From NCBI GenBank assembly GCA_026120185.1, contig JANUWF010003379.1:992001-1056000 (forward strand): a DNA stretch of 64,000 nucleotides, read 5' to 3'. The DNA comes from Voacanga thouarsii. Lineage: Eukaryota > Streptophyta > Magnoliopsida > Gentianales > Apocynaceae. The notes below the pieces were generated by a model. The model was not told where the DNA came from. It saw nothing but the letters and a program-made list of their open reading frames with translations, and ran no database searches. A program made the translations under genes and the position numbers. Shown piece after piece: positions 13,401 to 24,515 of the stretch (position 1 is the first letter of the stretch; the number at the start of each line of letters is the position of its first letter).

Positions 13401-13691
13401 GTTTTCAAGATAATTGTCTAATTACATAAAATTGCATCCTTGAGTTATATCTATTTTATCTTTATTTATTTTCTTTTTTAGTCTCTTCTTATTTTATTGG
13501 CTAAACAATAAAGATTTGGGTAAAGTAAGGTGAGAGTCTAAATTTTCGTGGATTCGATACTTGTGATTCCCTATACTATATGATGGGTATACTTGCCTGT
13601 ATATGTGATTTTAGTGGTTGGAATTTTAATTAAAATTTGATTAATTTTGTAATTTATTGGTGATATTTTCTACACTAAAAAACACACATCA
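10406..13691 (+). repeat. 3' LTR of element A, split by a solo LTR
   Basis: It begins TGATATGGGC after the purine tract and ends ACACACATCA. Removing the nested insertion (11321-13127 plus its TSD) leaves about 1.47 kb. The TATAAATA site at 10914-10921 is conserved with the 5' LTR. Confidence 0.8.
11321..13127 (-). mobile_element. Solo Copia-type LTR nested in LTR A
   Basis: Minus-strand LTR of 1807 bp with TGAAGGCATA on the left and TATCTCCCAACA on the right; on its own strand it starts TGTTGGGAGATATGCC, a common Copia LTR start. Flanks are TCAAG and TCTAG. The uninterrupted 5' LTR reads TCTAG at this point, so the TSD is TCTAG with one mutation. No internal region is present. A GA microsatellite lies at about 11690-11708. 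Confidence 0.8.
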
Positions 13692-13855
13692 TATAGTGAC
13701 AACAATTTTCTTGTCACTAAATAGTGTACTTATAGTGACAACATTTTATGTGAATTTAGTGACGAAAAATGTTATCACTACTGTATATGTGTGCGCATTT
13801 TTTTATTATTAGAAATACTATTATGGACATTTTAATTCATATAATTTTACTTATA

Positions 13856-14446
13856 TAGAGAGAGCAAAGGGGTAATATAAATAAATGTGGACATGTATAT
13901 ATATAGGCGAGAGAGTGAGAGAGAGAGAGAGAGAGACAACAGGAGAGAGAAAAAAAGGGGAGAGAGAGATAGGGTGTGTAAGAGAGGGAGAGAGAGAAAA
14001 AGAAAGAAAAAGTGAGATATATGGAGAGAAAGAGTACTAAAACAAAGGAGAAGAGAGATAAAAGGTGGAAAAGAAAAAGAGGAAGACGGAGAATGAGAAA
14101 AAAAGGAGAAAGAGAGATCAAGATGGTGAGAAATGGAGGAGAAAATGGGTGTGAGAATGGCAGAGAAGGGGAGAAAGGTAGAAGAGAGAGAGAGGGGGAA
14201 GGGGGGAGAGAGAGAAAAAATGGGAAGGGAGAGATAGAATGTGTAAGAGATGGAGAGAGAGAAAAAGAAAAAGAAAGAAAAAGAGAGGGATATGGAGAGA
14301 AAGAGAACTAAAAAAAAGTGAAAGAGAGATAAGAGGAAAAGAAAAAGAGGAAGAGGAAGAATGAGAAAAATGGAGAAAGAGAGATCGAGAGGGTGAGAAA
14401 GAGAGGAGAAAATGGGTGAGAGAATAGGAGAAAGGGGGAGAAGGCT

Positions 14447-14514
<68 letters not shown>

Positions 14515-14740
14515 TGGAGAGAGAGAAAAAGAAAAAGAGAGATATATGGAGAGAAAGAATACTAAAACAAATGGGAAGAGAGATAAAAGGAGGAAAATAA
14601 AAAAAAATGAAGAGTAAGAATGAGAAAATAGGAGAAAGAGAGATCAAGAGTGTGAGAAAGGGAGGAGAAAATAGGTGAGAGAATAGGAGAGAGGGGAAGA
14701 AGGGTAGAAGAGAAAGAGGGAGAGAGATATAAAAAGAAAG
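13856..14740. repeat. GA-rich macrorepeat, about three copies
   Basis: The purine-rich stretch is not a simple microsatellite. Units starting GATAT(AT)GGAGAGAAAGA occur at 14015, 14289 and 14541, giving spacings near 274 and 252 bp, with a partial unit upstream. Each unit keeps the order ACTAAAACAAA, AGAGGAAGA, GAGAAAGAGAGATC, GGAGGAGAAAATGGGTG and GTAAGAGATGGAG. A (GA)n(GT)n run lies at about 14450-14508. Open frames here on both strands are compositional artefacts. Confidence 0.8.
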
Positions 14741-15107
14741 TGGAATTTATCTTTATATTCCTTTATGATGCCAAGATGACAATTGATTGTGATGAATCTA
14801 AGTAATTCAATATTGAGTTTTCAAGATAATTATCTAGTTACATGAAATTGCATCTTGAGTTATATCTATTTTTATCTTTATTTATTTTCCTTTTTAGTCT
14901 TTTCTTATTTTATTGGCTAAACAATAAATATTTGGATAAAGTAAGGTGGGAGCCTAAATTCTTGTAGATTCGATACTTGTTATTTCCTATGCTATGCGAT
15001 GGGCATACTTGCCTGTATGTGTAGTTTTAGTGGTTGGCATTTTAATTAAAGCTTAATTGATTGTGTAATTTGTTGATAATATTTTTTACACTAAAAAATA
15101 CGCATAA
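14741..15107 (+). repeat. Fragment of an A-family LTR (3' part)
   Basis: About 365 bases match the end of LTR A (13330-13690), from the TTCCTTTATGATGCCAAGA block to AAAAAATACGCAT. The fragment joins the GA-rich repeat on the left without a visible TSD, so it is a truncated scrap. Confidence 0.75.
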
Positions 15108-15505
15108 TATATTATATACATATATATGTATGTATATATATGGTTTATATATGTGTGTGGTCATATATATATAATTTGTATGTATATATATGGTGTGTAT
15201 GTGTGTTTGGTCATATATATGATTGTGTATATATATATTTATATATATGTTTATGTTGGATATATATATATATATATATAAGTATGTTTTTAATAAATCT
15301 ATATGTTTAAAATCATTTAATAAAAATAATACTTTAATTAACAGTATATAATTTTTTTAATTTATATAAATATAAATATATTTTATTATATTGAATTACA
15401 TTGTTTCATAAAAAAATTAATATAAATATTGTATTTTTTATATTATATTATTGTTTTAAAAATTTAAAAGTTATTACGAATAGTTTAAATTAAAAAAAAA
15501 AAGAT
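15108..15505. repeat. TA/TATG-rich low-complexity tract
   Basis: Runs of TATATG, TGTATG and (AT)n occupy 15108-15285, followed by A/T-rich sequence with no gene. Confidence 0.75.
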
Positions 15506-15507
15506 TA

Positions 15508-15590
15508 TAGCACACAAAGTGGCTTAGCCTAGCGACTGAGACACATGGTCTCTATGCGCAAGGTTGCGGCATCAAATCTTGGTTGCCTCA
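15508..15590 (+). other. tRNA-like segment (possible SINE head or decayed tRNA)
   Basis: The segment has TGGCTTAGCCTAGCGAC, resembling an A box (TRGCNNAGYNGG). About 45 bases later comes GCGGCATCAAATCTTGG, resembling a degenerate B box (GGTTCGANNCC). The spacing suits a tRNA-derived promoter. No cloverleaf is assured and no A-rich tail or TSD was identified, so it could also be a tRNA-like module in the CACTA element. Confidence 0.3.
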
Positions 15591-15639
15591 CTTAACTCTC
15601 AATTTCAAGTTAATTTGGAGTTGTGATCTGGTGCGGCAA

Positions 15640-15777
15640 GTTCATGTGGACCATGCTCTGGAGACTTTAGTGACATTCAAGACAACAAAATTTTCGTCAC
15701 TAAAGGTCTTTAGTAACAATATTTTTGCATTTAGTGACAACATTACGTTATCACTAAAGGACACTTTTCCTATAGTG
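15640..15777 (-). other. Terminal and subterminal region of the CACTA-like element
   Basis: Repeated GTCACTAAAG, TTTAGTGACA and TATCACTAAAGG motifs in both orientations precede the CACTATAGG terminus. Such short subterminal repeats are the known transposase-binding arrangement of plant CACTA elements. The adjoining CAA (15778-15780) may be the 3-bp TSD, but its partner is outside the window. Confidence 0.55.
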
Positions 15778-16647
15778 CAAGTTGCAATTCATGGAATACC
15801 AATTCTCTTGTTCATTTTGTTCAGTTCTGAACACAAATTTCTAGCAGCTAAATCCCGTCACTGATTTCACACCGTTTACTATTTTTATCATAACTTTTGA
15901 TCTGTAAATTCAATTAACTTCAAACTTGTGCCAAAATGCTCCTACGATTATTAGCTACAAAGCTATAAGCTTACTTTGTTCAAGTCCAGAAACATCACAG
16001 AACTCCTGCACGACAACCCTCCCAGAATTTTTTGGAATTTCTTCATTTTTCCAGCAAAACCTATTACATTTTTGTTCTCCTTCTTAGCATATCAATATCA
16101 CTTAGTTCATTTCATTTTTCTTAAACATAAATTGTTCACATAATTTCCAGCTATGACCAAAACTACATTTTTCACAAACCAAACCATAACAAAACTGGCA
16201 GCTTGCATTTATCACATAATCATCACAATTTTCTTAACCATTCACATAACATCACTTCATTCTTTCTTCCTTCCTTTCTTTTATATAATTAGCCATGATG
16301 ATCCTAATTTAACACCTTTAAATCACTTCTAAATTTCATATAAACATAGCAAATATTCTTCTTTTTCAACTGCCATACAACTTCCCACAAACAGTCCATA
16401 ATATGATGTTTTACTAAACAAATTCCATAATCCATGCATAATTTTCTTGAAATAATTACACCAAAATAATCTCCATGAACTATATATCAACTTTACTTCT
16501 AAGAATATAACATTTTACGTTGTGTTTGTTGATTTGTTTGCTGGAAAATACCAAGCTTTCATTTCCTCTCCTTCCTTCTCTTTCTCTCGGATTTCTCTCT
16601 CTCTCTCTCTCATCTCCTTGTTTGTGGCTGATCTTTGGCTGCCTAAA
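15778..16647 (-). repeat. Gypsy-D family LTR fragment
   Basis: It aligns to 37417-38350 within the D 5' LTR (shared blocks include CCAATTCTCTT, AATCCCGT.ACTGATTT and GCCAAAA..CTCCTA). A CT-rich tract at 16556-16612 corresponds to the one at 38235. No coding content. Confidence 0.7.
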
Positions 16648-18445
16648 TGTTGGGTATCTCTCGCGTATCATATACGGCACAGTGGAAAAATAAAACGAGA
16701 TACCATCCCAGGATCCGTGTATGTGTGGAAAACAAGACATATATATAGAAAACAAAAAAAATAAAGATAACAGCTTTTACCTTTCTTTGTTTGTGTGGAA
16801 AACAAAAATTTCCTTTTTCAAGTATGATAATTGTGGCGCGATACAGCAATCCTCTTGAAGAATCACCACGAGAGTTGAATATCCAACCACTATAATCACA
16901 GTGTGTGATTATCTCTAACAGAAATCCATACGAAGGATTACACTCAAGTACCAAGATTTTCTGTGCTAGCAGAAAACAACAATGGTGGCTAGGGTTTGTC
17001 TTCCTTGTTCTCTTGTTCAACCAAAACTAGAGAATTAAGAAGAAGAAGAAGACCCTTGGTGTTATCTTGGAGAGACTCACACACCCACGAGAGAGAGAGA
17101 GAAGAGAAGATAATTGATGTCTCTTGTGTGCCCCTTGGTTTTATGTTTTTGAGTAGTTTCGTGTGTCCCTTGAAGTCACCCGAAAAGCTCAACAAAAAAC
17201 CACATCTAAGGATACCAAACAATTCTCCAATTGCTATTGGAACTCATCAAATTCTCAGACTTACAAATTGGCTCATAAATTATAACTAATTATAATTTAG
17301 CCACATCAACTTCTCTTTCTCGTAATAAACCCCACTATGTTATCAAATAACATCTTGAGTATATATTCCTCTTTTGTGTGTGACCTATTAGTTTTCCCGG
17401 TCAATTGGTAGCGAACACGAATTAATCCAAACGTCTTTGAGATTAATAATCTTTAATTAATTAGAATTAATCAAGATTGGTTTATTAATTCATCAATTAA
17501 TAAACCCATATTCCCAGATTATGAGCGGTATCTAGTAACATATCATGACCACCCAAGAGTTCAGGAAGTCAAGTGGCTTGACATGAACCCTTCAATAACA
17601 AACTACAGTGCAATTAACTCATTTCACTATACAATATCTCATTCAGTTTGGAGTACGGAATTAGTGCCAACTCCCTCCAGAATATATATTAATTTTAGTC
17701 CGAATATAACTATACTTGTACCAGGAACCCACTACTCTAGATGTGCATCAATTGGAACTATTTCCAATGCACATACGCCTTGGCCAAGGACTTCTTGAGT
17801 AGTAATTTCTACAAGTGGCCGTGAGATATTTGCCCCTACTATTTGGAGTGGTGAATCCTTTATTGACTCTCTCAACTACTTTCGTTTACCTTACACTGTA
17901 CCCAATATCCATCCCATAGGCGGCCCTTGATTGAGCTCCAAAGATTGGAATCAAAGCACAATGCTCAGCAAACAAAGTACTTTAGAGATCTGAAGTCTAA
18001 GGATACTTGCACGTTTGCTATATTGAGATTATATCACTGGCACTAAATAGTTATCCATGTATTTATCTCATAGCTAGGTCATCCAATGAACGTGTTCCAC
18101 TAACAAGCATCCACGTGTTAACTTTTAGTATTTCAATACTTACGGATATGAGAACCACCGCCTGATCAAATCAGGAAGTCTTAACACATGCTAGTCTTAA
18201 CGCATTAATGATATCCTGTCTCATTAATACTATGATGAGGGACTATTTAAGTATTAACACTATACAGTGTAGTAGGAATCTCATATCATGAATTCCTTAA
18301 TACAGTATTTTACTAGGGACTTTATCTAACAGTTTTATTACACAAAAGTAATCAAAAGAAACTGTAAGATAAATAATGCCTTTTATAAAATAAAATGTGT
18401 CATATACAATGTACAAGCAATTGCCTCTAGTGCACAACACTAACA
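16648..18445 (-). mobile_element. Solo Copia LTR (family H)
   Basis: Minus-strand LTR of 1798 bp, TGTTGGGTATC on the left and CAACACTAACA on the right, flanked on both sides by the exact TSD CTAAA (16643-16647, 18446-18450). It matches the plus-strand LTR at 62079-63800 along its length. No interior is present, so it is a solo LTR. The flanking D sequence rejoins cleanly. Confidence 0.85.
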
Positions 18446-19205
18446 CTAAAGGTCTCCTAACCGGCCAGCCATGGCTATTTATCCAACTGCGGTCTTCAAG
18501 TCAAACAAGCATCCAATGGCTTTATTTCACTTGGAGGCTTATAATTGGTCTAAATGGCTACTAGGCGTTAGTTAGGGATTTAATAGAATTCTCTAGAATT
18601 CTTTGGAAATACTTGCATAATTGTTCTTGTGACCAATCAAATATTGCCATGCATAACTCTTGCAACCAAATCTTGAAGTTCCACCTAGCTTTCCTTATAA
18701 CCAACCAAACATTTTTGTAAATAAAAAATAATATAGCTATAATTCTTCTCATTTTCTCATTTTCTTCCTTTTTCTTTTCTCTTGGCCGGCCACCTTGGTC
18801 TTTTCCTATCGCCACCATCATCTTCTTGTTGTATAAAATTTGCTCTTGTGATAAAATCTAGAAATGGTGATTAAGCTTGTGCATTAAATGCTAGTGGTGA
18901 CTAAGCATGGTGACTAGGCATGCTACTTTAATGCCACCAATCTTCTCTTAACGTTAAAACTCCACTTTTCACCTCACCTTGATAATTCATCATCTCCAAA
19001 CCAATCACAAATTGCTATTTGATTCTTCTTCTCAAAATCCACCATTTTATCCTCAAGAATAATCATAATTCAGTCTATTATTTATTCTAGTCGAAAAAAG
19101 TTTTTCTTTTACTAATGAAATCTACTCTTTATACTAAACACAATGATGTCTCTCGGAATTCCCAAATTTTTTCCCATGGGAACTCATCTTACTTTCTAGT
19201 TCTAA
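18446..19205 (-). repeat. Gypsy-D family LTR, continuation
   Basis: It aligns to 46510-47040 (GGTCTTCAAGTCAAACAAGC, GAATTCTCTAGAATTCTTTGG, ATTGCCATGCATAACTCTTG) and to 33373-33920. The repeat becomes unalignable near 19205. Confidence 0.7.
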
Positions 19206-19239
19206 TTCCTTAAGTCAAGCTTATCAATTTGATAAAATC

Positions 19240-19705
19240 AATATGACTACTTCTCTATTCTTTCCTTCCTTTGTTTCTTTCTCTTCCTTCTCTTTTTTCT
19301 CATTTCTCTCTCTCTCTTCTTTTCCCAATTTTCCTCTTTTCTTTCTTTTCTCTTTCCTTCCTTCCTTCTTTCTTTCTTTTTCTCTTTCTTCATTTCCTAT
19401 TTTCATCCCTCTCTCTTTCTCTCTTGCTTCTCATCTTGTTCTTCACCCTTCTCACCTATTCATAGGCATTAGAAGCTTATGTGAAAAGCTTTGTAAAAGT
19501 TTATCTAAGAAGCTTGTATGAAAGCTTATGAACAAAGCTTTGTAAAATAATAAAAAGTAATAGCTTATGTGAGAAGTTTTGTACGAAGCTTGTGTGAAAG
19601 ATTACATAGGAAGCTCATGTAAAATAATAGAAAGTAAAAGCTTACGAAGGAAGCTTTGTAAGAAACTTATGTAATAAGCTTGTATAAAATCTTATGTAGG
19701 AAGTT

Positions 19706-19783
<78 letters not shown>

Positions 19784-19790
19784 GAATTAT
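19240..19790. repeat. CT tract, AAGCTT-containing minisatellite and (AAT)n
   Basis: Pyrimidine-rich DNA (19240-19450) is followed by a degenerate array (19468-19706) in which variants of GAAGCTTATGTGAAAAGCTTTGTAA recur about every 20-40 bases with many AAGCTT sites. An (AAT)n run of about 24 units ends it (19707-19780). Open frames here are compositional. Confidence 0.75.
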
Positions 19791-20330
19791 TAATTCCTTA
19801 TGAGTGAGCATTAAATGATCTAAAGTTAGTTGGTGAAGTCATATTGGTCCAAATAGAAGCTTAGGTGGCTTGTAGAACATTATAGAACTTCCTAAGATTC
19901 TTGCATGAACTTTCATGCATCCAATCATGCAACAACACTTAGCTTGCACAACCAATCTCACGAAGGCACTTGGTTCTCCCGACGAATCATAAAGTAGAAC
20001 ATGTCTTCCATGCGTCCAATCACCAAATTCCATCTAACTTGTCAATTCACCAATTTTTACACCATAGATCATTTTTCTTTATTTCTGCTCCATCATGTTT
20101 TTGCTGCCCACCCTAAGCACCATCTTATTCAATAGAGCCTAAAAACATATAGGAAAATGTGTGAGTACAAAAATACTCAGTAAGTCCATCTCTGCTAGTG
20201 TTTTTCCTTAGAAAACACATAAAAGAATTTTTATTGTATCTTTCCACCGAAGAATAACTCTTTAAACATTGCGAGTGGAAACTTTGTTCACTGTTGGTAA
20301 AACATTCATGCACATTTGGAAAAACACATA
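19791..20330 (-). repeat. Probable Gypsy-D related LTR sequence
   Basis: No gene is visible. The stretch near 20135-20215 (GTGTGAGTACAAAAATACTCAGTAAGTCC, then TTTTTCCTTAGAAAACAC) corresponds to 35600-35665 in the D 5' LTR. The relation of the first 250 bases is uncertain. Confidence 0.5.
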
Positions 20331-20757
20331 TGATAAACTTAGAGGGGGAGAATAAGGTTTATGGCAAACAAATACAAATTTTCAAAGTCTTTTAATGACT
20401 TGTAAAAAGAAGCCAAAAATATGTGTGTGTTCGAAAACAGATTCGCTATGCAATTTTAAATGTGCACCCATGGATCTTTCACAACTTTATTGAATGATAA
20501 GATTTGAGACTATATTGAAGATGGGCAGATAAGATAACAACAACCTATTCACTCTATAAAAGCCTTTAATTAGATTAATGGATGCAAGAAGGTAGTGTTT
20601 TCAAATATGCTGAACAGTGAACTTGCAGTAAAAAACTACAGATTAAGTGCAAGAGAATGGACCCAAAGATTTATAGTGGTTCAATCCTAAAATGATCTAC
20701 ATCCACTACCTTAAGCACACACTTAAGGATTTCAATACAAACACTAAAACCTTTGGA
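20331..20757 (-). repeat. Partial 3' LTR of Copia-3
   Basis: It matches 23487-23910 closely until AAACCTTTGGAAG, then switches directly into integrase sequence. The rest of the LTR and the downstream pol were removed by one deletion. Confidence 0.8.
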
Positions 20758-21115
20758 AGGGAGTCTTCACAAAACATTGATCTTGCCATTTCTTGTAAAG
20801 TTCTATTTTCTTTTCATCTACACCATTTTGTTGAGGGGTTTTTGTTGCTAAAATGTTGTGATAAACACCGCTCTCATTACAAAATTTTTTAAACCCATGG
20901 CTAAAAAAATCTCTACTATTGTCACTTCTAATGGATATCAATTTGCACCCAAGGGAATTTTGAACACGTTTGAGTAGCTTTGAAAATTCAAAGAATGCCT
21001 CATATTTTTGTGCAGGAAATAAGGTCCAAGTGAATCTTGAAAAATCATCCACTTGTATATGAGCATACTTCTTACCACCAAGATTAGCAGTCCTCATTAT
21101 TCCAACCAAATCCAT
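20758..21115 (-). pseudogene. pol: Copia-3 integrase core fragment
   Basis: MDLVGIMRTANLGGKKYAH, VDDFSRFTW, IRSDNSRDF and TPQQNGV are recognisable integrase-core blocks. The first two catalytic acidic positions are visible (DDFSR, RSDN), and the expected Glu after PQQNG is cut off soon afterwards. The frame is truncated at the LTR junction near 20757. Integrase inserts element cDNA into the genome; this fragment is inactive. Confidence 0.85.
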
Positions 21116-21178
21116 ATGTACAAGTTCAAAGGATTTTGATGTTGAAATTATTTTCTTGGGTTTAAAAGAGGTTTTAGT

Positions 21179-21703
21179 TTATTTTCCAAATTGGCATGCA
21201 TTGCACATTCGGTTTTTGTCAAACTTCATTTTAGGCAGTCCTCTAATAAGCTCTTTTGAGGATAATCTATTTAGCAAATCAATAGATACATGGCTTATCT
21301 TTCTATGCCAAAGGTAGCCATCATTATTATTTACAGAAAGATATCTTATATCATTCTCAATAACATCATCAAGATAAAGCACATAAACATTTTCACTCCG
21401 TTTGGTAACAAAAATTATTTCATTACTGGAGCTATCTATACTAGTGCAAGAATCCTTTTCAAAAGTAACTTTGCAACCATTGTCACACAATTGGCTAATG
21501 CTAAGCAAGTTGTATTTCAATTCATCAATTAACAATACTTGTTTGATAATAATAATAATAGAAGATCCCTTACCAATATTACCTATTTCGAGTGTCTTTC
21601 CCTTCTTCTTATCTCCAAATGTGACAAATCCATTATTTGTAGCTTGAATATTTTCCAAAAGTGATGCATTACCTATCATATGTCTACAGCATCCACTATC
21701 CAA
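21179..21703 (-). pseudogene. pol: Copia-3 protease and GAG-pre-integrase
   Basis: MDSGCCRHM carries the DSG of a Copia aspartic protease at the upstream end, with the body LLSISQLCDNG. The GAG-pre-integrase zinc motif follows (YLWHRKISHVS, then CNACQFGK, an HHCC arrangement). The 174 codons are open, but a gap with frame changes separates them from gag upstream and integrase downstream. Confidence 0.85.
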
Positions 21704-21738
21704 GAACCATTTTGTGGAGCTGATCTTTTGTGGTAAAT

Positions 21739-23275
21739 TTACCTATACATAGGAAGGAAGAGTGACTTTTGGTATCTATATTTTTTGGGCCTATAGGGGT
21801 TAGTGATATTTCTTTTAACTCTCCAAATTGTTTTCATACTCGATTCGACTCCTTTGCTAACATGACACCTAGATGCATTGTGTCCATATTTGCCACAATA
21901 AGTACAACAAATATGATTTACATTTGAGTAGCTAGCTTTTACAAAATGGAATTTGTGATTTTCAGCTTTGTTCACATGCCCATAACCGAAACAATTTCTA
22001 TTTCTAGCCGCACACTGCATTCTAAGCGGTCTATTTAGATTGTCTTGGCCATTTGTGAACTTCTTAATACACATGGTAAGATCATCAACTCTTTTTTTCA
22101 TGTCATCAAAATCACTGAACATAATTTCAATAGAAAAGACTTTATCACACAAGCATGTGTTCTCAAGTTTTAAGCAGTCCAAAGAAGTGGAGATAACTTC
22201 TTTTTCAACATTTAGACAACAAATAGAATCAAGTAAAGCTTTGTTTTCGCTCATTAGCTTGTCATTTTTATCTAACAAGAAATCGATCTCCATTTTTATT
22301 TTCTTATTTTTTCTAGATAGCTTTTTGAGTTCATGGAACATATCAATGAGAAGCTTATTTAGATAATCACAGTTATCATAGCCAAAATTGTACAATTTAG
22401 ACACTAAGTTAGATGGGTAGGATTTACCTTATCCTCTATTGCCATGAAGCATATGTTGGCTGTTTCAGTTTCAGATTCTTCGTTTCCTTCAGATTTGGAA
22501 TCATTTTGATCCCAATTCTTGATCAATCCTTTTCTTTTCTATGTCTTTGTGTCTCTTCTTTTTCTTTTTGTACTGCTTGACTTCTTTCTCTTTGGCTATA
22601 GGACAGTTAGCCATAAAGGATTTTGTACTTTTGCACTCATAGCATTAAGGCTTGAAAGATGAATGTTGTCTTTTCTTTTTGAAAAATTTCTTACCCTTTT
22701 TTAAGCTACTTTTTTTGAACATTTTTCTAAATTTTCTAACCACCATGGGCAGTTCTTTAGTGTCCAAATTAGTCCCATAGTTACTTTCAGTCTATTCACT
22801 ATTTGTATCATCATCAACAACTCTTAAGGTTGTTCTTCTTTTGCTTTTATTATCATCATCATGTTCTTGAAACCTTTTAAGTTTTATTTTATGAGTTAGA
22901 AGAGATCCAATCAATTCTTTGGTGAGTAAGCTTTTCAAATCTTTCGATTCTTCAATAGCCAAGGTTTTGGACTGCCAGTTTTTAGGCAGAGCATCAAGTA
23001 TTTTTTCTATTTTGCTCTTCATGGGAGTAGGTTTTCCCATAAGTCTTTAATACATTCATTATATTTATGAATCTAGTGAACATGTCAGTAATGTTCTTAG
23101 TTGGTTTCATGATGAATAGCTCATAGTCATGGACTAAGAGTCCCAATTTTGATTCCTTTACTTGTTTTGTCCTCTCATGGGTGACTTCAAGTAATTTCTG
23201 CATATCATGGGCTGAATCACAATTACTAACTCGGTTGTATTCATTTGCAGTAAGAGCACCACACAGTATGTTCAT
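21739..23275 (-). pseudogene. gag: Copia-3 gag
   Basis: The upstream part (22994-23275) reads MNILCGALTANEYNRVSNC, VKESKLGLLVHDYELF, typical of SIRE-like gag, and continues in a shifted frame at 22792-23040 (KILDALPKNWQSK). The C-terminal ORF (21739-22404) has a Lys/Glu-rich predicted coiled coil, then an intact CCHC zinc knuckle CTYCGKYGHNASRC (21865-21906). The N-terminus is missing or decayed above 23290. Several frameshifts make it inactive. Confidence 0.8.
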
Positions 23276-23472
23276 TACTTGAAATTCAGTATCATTTTGG
23301 CATTATCTTCACAGTCATACTCATCACTTTGTTTAGGCACTATTCTGCCTTCAACAATATTAGATGGGACATATAGTTTGTTGAGGATCCTTCGATATAA
23401 GGTAGAGATGAAGTGTTTGCTATTAGGATCTTTTCCTACAAGGCTATTAAATCGATAATAATGTAGACCAAC

Positions 23473-23484
23473 ACTCTGATACCA
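23473..23484 (-). other. Primer-binding site, tRNA-iMet type (Copia-3)
   Basis: ACTCTGATACCA on the plus strand is the complement of TGGTATCAGAGC with one change. It lies two bases from the LTR edge at 23487. Confidence 0.75.
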
Positions 23485-23486
23485 GT

Positions 23487-24475
23487 TGATAAACCTTAGA
23501 GAGAGGTGAATAAGGATTATGACAAACAAATACAAATTTTCAAAGTCTTTTAATGACTTGTAAAAAGGAGCCAAAAATATGTGTGTTTTCGAAAACAGAT
23601 TCATTGTGTAGTTTTAAATGTGCACCCACTGATCTTTCACAACTTTACTGAATGATAAGGTTTGAGACTATATTGAAAGGGGCAGATAAGATAACAACAA
23701 CCTATTCACTCTATAAAAGCATTTCATCAGATCAATGGATGCAAAAAGGAAGGTAGTGTTTTCAAATCTGCAGACCAGTGAACTTGCAGTAAAAAACTAC
23801 AAATTAAGTGCAAGAGAATAGACCCAAAGATTTATAGTGGTTCGATTCTCAAATGATCTACATCCACTACCTTAAGCACGCACTCAAGGATTTCAACACA
23901 ATCACTAAAACGTTTTTCCCTAATTAATGATGGTAGGCAATACTAATCTTACACAAGAGAATCACAACACTTAGTTTTACACCCAACCTCTATACACCAA
24001 ACAATCAAGGCTCACCTTAACTGGATTTTACTTCTCAAACCTCGATACACAAGAGATCACAGAGATGAGACAAAAATTGCTCACAAATTGAGCAGATCTA
24101 AACAATCTAAGCACCTGTACCTTTTTCCTTTTAGAATATTATATTTCACTTTCAAGCACAATATAGATGAGTTATTTTTATTTTTTGAAAGTCTTAGAAT
24201 GTTTCTAAAAGTGTTAGCACAAATCCTTTACTAAAAATCGTGTTAAAAGGGCTTTTTATTAGGGGCAAAAAGTAAAATGCCAACGGCAAGTAATGGCTAT
24301 TTTTTACTATTAGATTTTTCATAATTTTGGATTTACAAGATAGAAAATTGTGCGTCCAAAAGGGGAGTCTAAAACATCAATTTATGCAGAAGTATATTTT
24401 GAAAACCTACAAATTCTTCGATGGGCATTTTGGATTCAGAGGTCCGTCCAAAATCACTCAACCAAGTTTTTATAA

Positions 24476-24515
<40 letters not shown>

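Larger units (their letters stand above)
1..13691 (+). mobile_element. Athila-like Gypsy retrotransposon A (5' end outside window)
   Basis: A plus-strand LTR retrotransposon defined by matching LTRs (1-1051 and 10406-13691), a tRNA-Asp-like primer site after the first and a purine tract before the second. The 3' LTR begins TGATATGGGC and ends CACACATCA; the 5' LTR ends ACGCATCA. Without the nested Copia-1 the interior is only about 2.6 kb and shows no gag, protease, RT or integrase I can recognise, so A is a deleted or non-autonomous member. The Athila-like assignment rests on the primer site, the AAGTGTGGGGGAG tracts and the similarity in plan to C, which has a recognisable gag. The sequence after the 3' LTR starts TATAG, possibly the TSD of insertion into a CACTATAG transposon end. 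Confidence 0.8.
13692..15777. mobile_element. CACTA-like DNA transposon remnant
   Basis: The right end reads CACTATAGGAAAAGTGTCC on the minus strand (terminal base 15777), followed by GTGATAACG and FTAGTGAC-type subterminal repeats. The left part (13692-13790) carries the same TAGTGACAAC and TTGTCACTAAA repeats. Element A appears to be inserted almost at the left terminus, so the first bases lie outside the window. No transposase is visible, so this is a non-autonomous copy. It lies within a family-D LTR, whose sequence resumes at 15778. Confidence 0.6.

Noticed and set aside
13837..14647. Long open frames of 94-266 codons in the GA-rich repeat
   Set aside because: They are Ser/Leu/Phe or Arg/Glu/Lys low-complexity translations of a purine-rich repeat, open on both strands.
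17583..17798. Similar open frames at 17583-17798 and 62762-62947 (MNPSITN...HSVWSTELVPTPSR)
   Set aside because: Both lie inside copies of the same LTR in opposite orientation; the similarity is due to LTR homology. There is no domain, and the copies differ by indels.
19243..19521. Phe/Ser/Leu-rich frames at 19243-19521, 38169-38366 and 53779-54053 as membrane proteins
   Set aside because: They are translations of CT-rich tracts in LTRs; the hydrophobicity is compositional.
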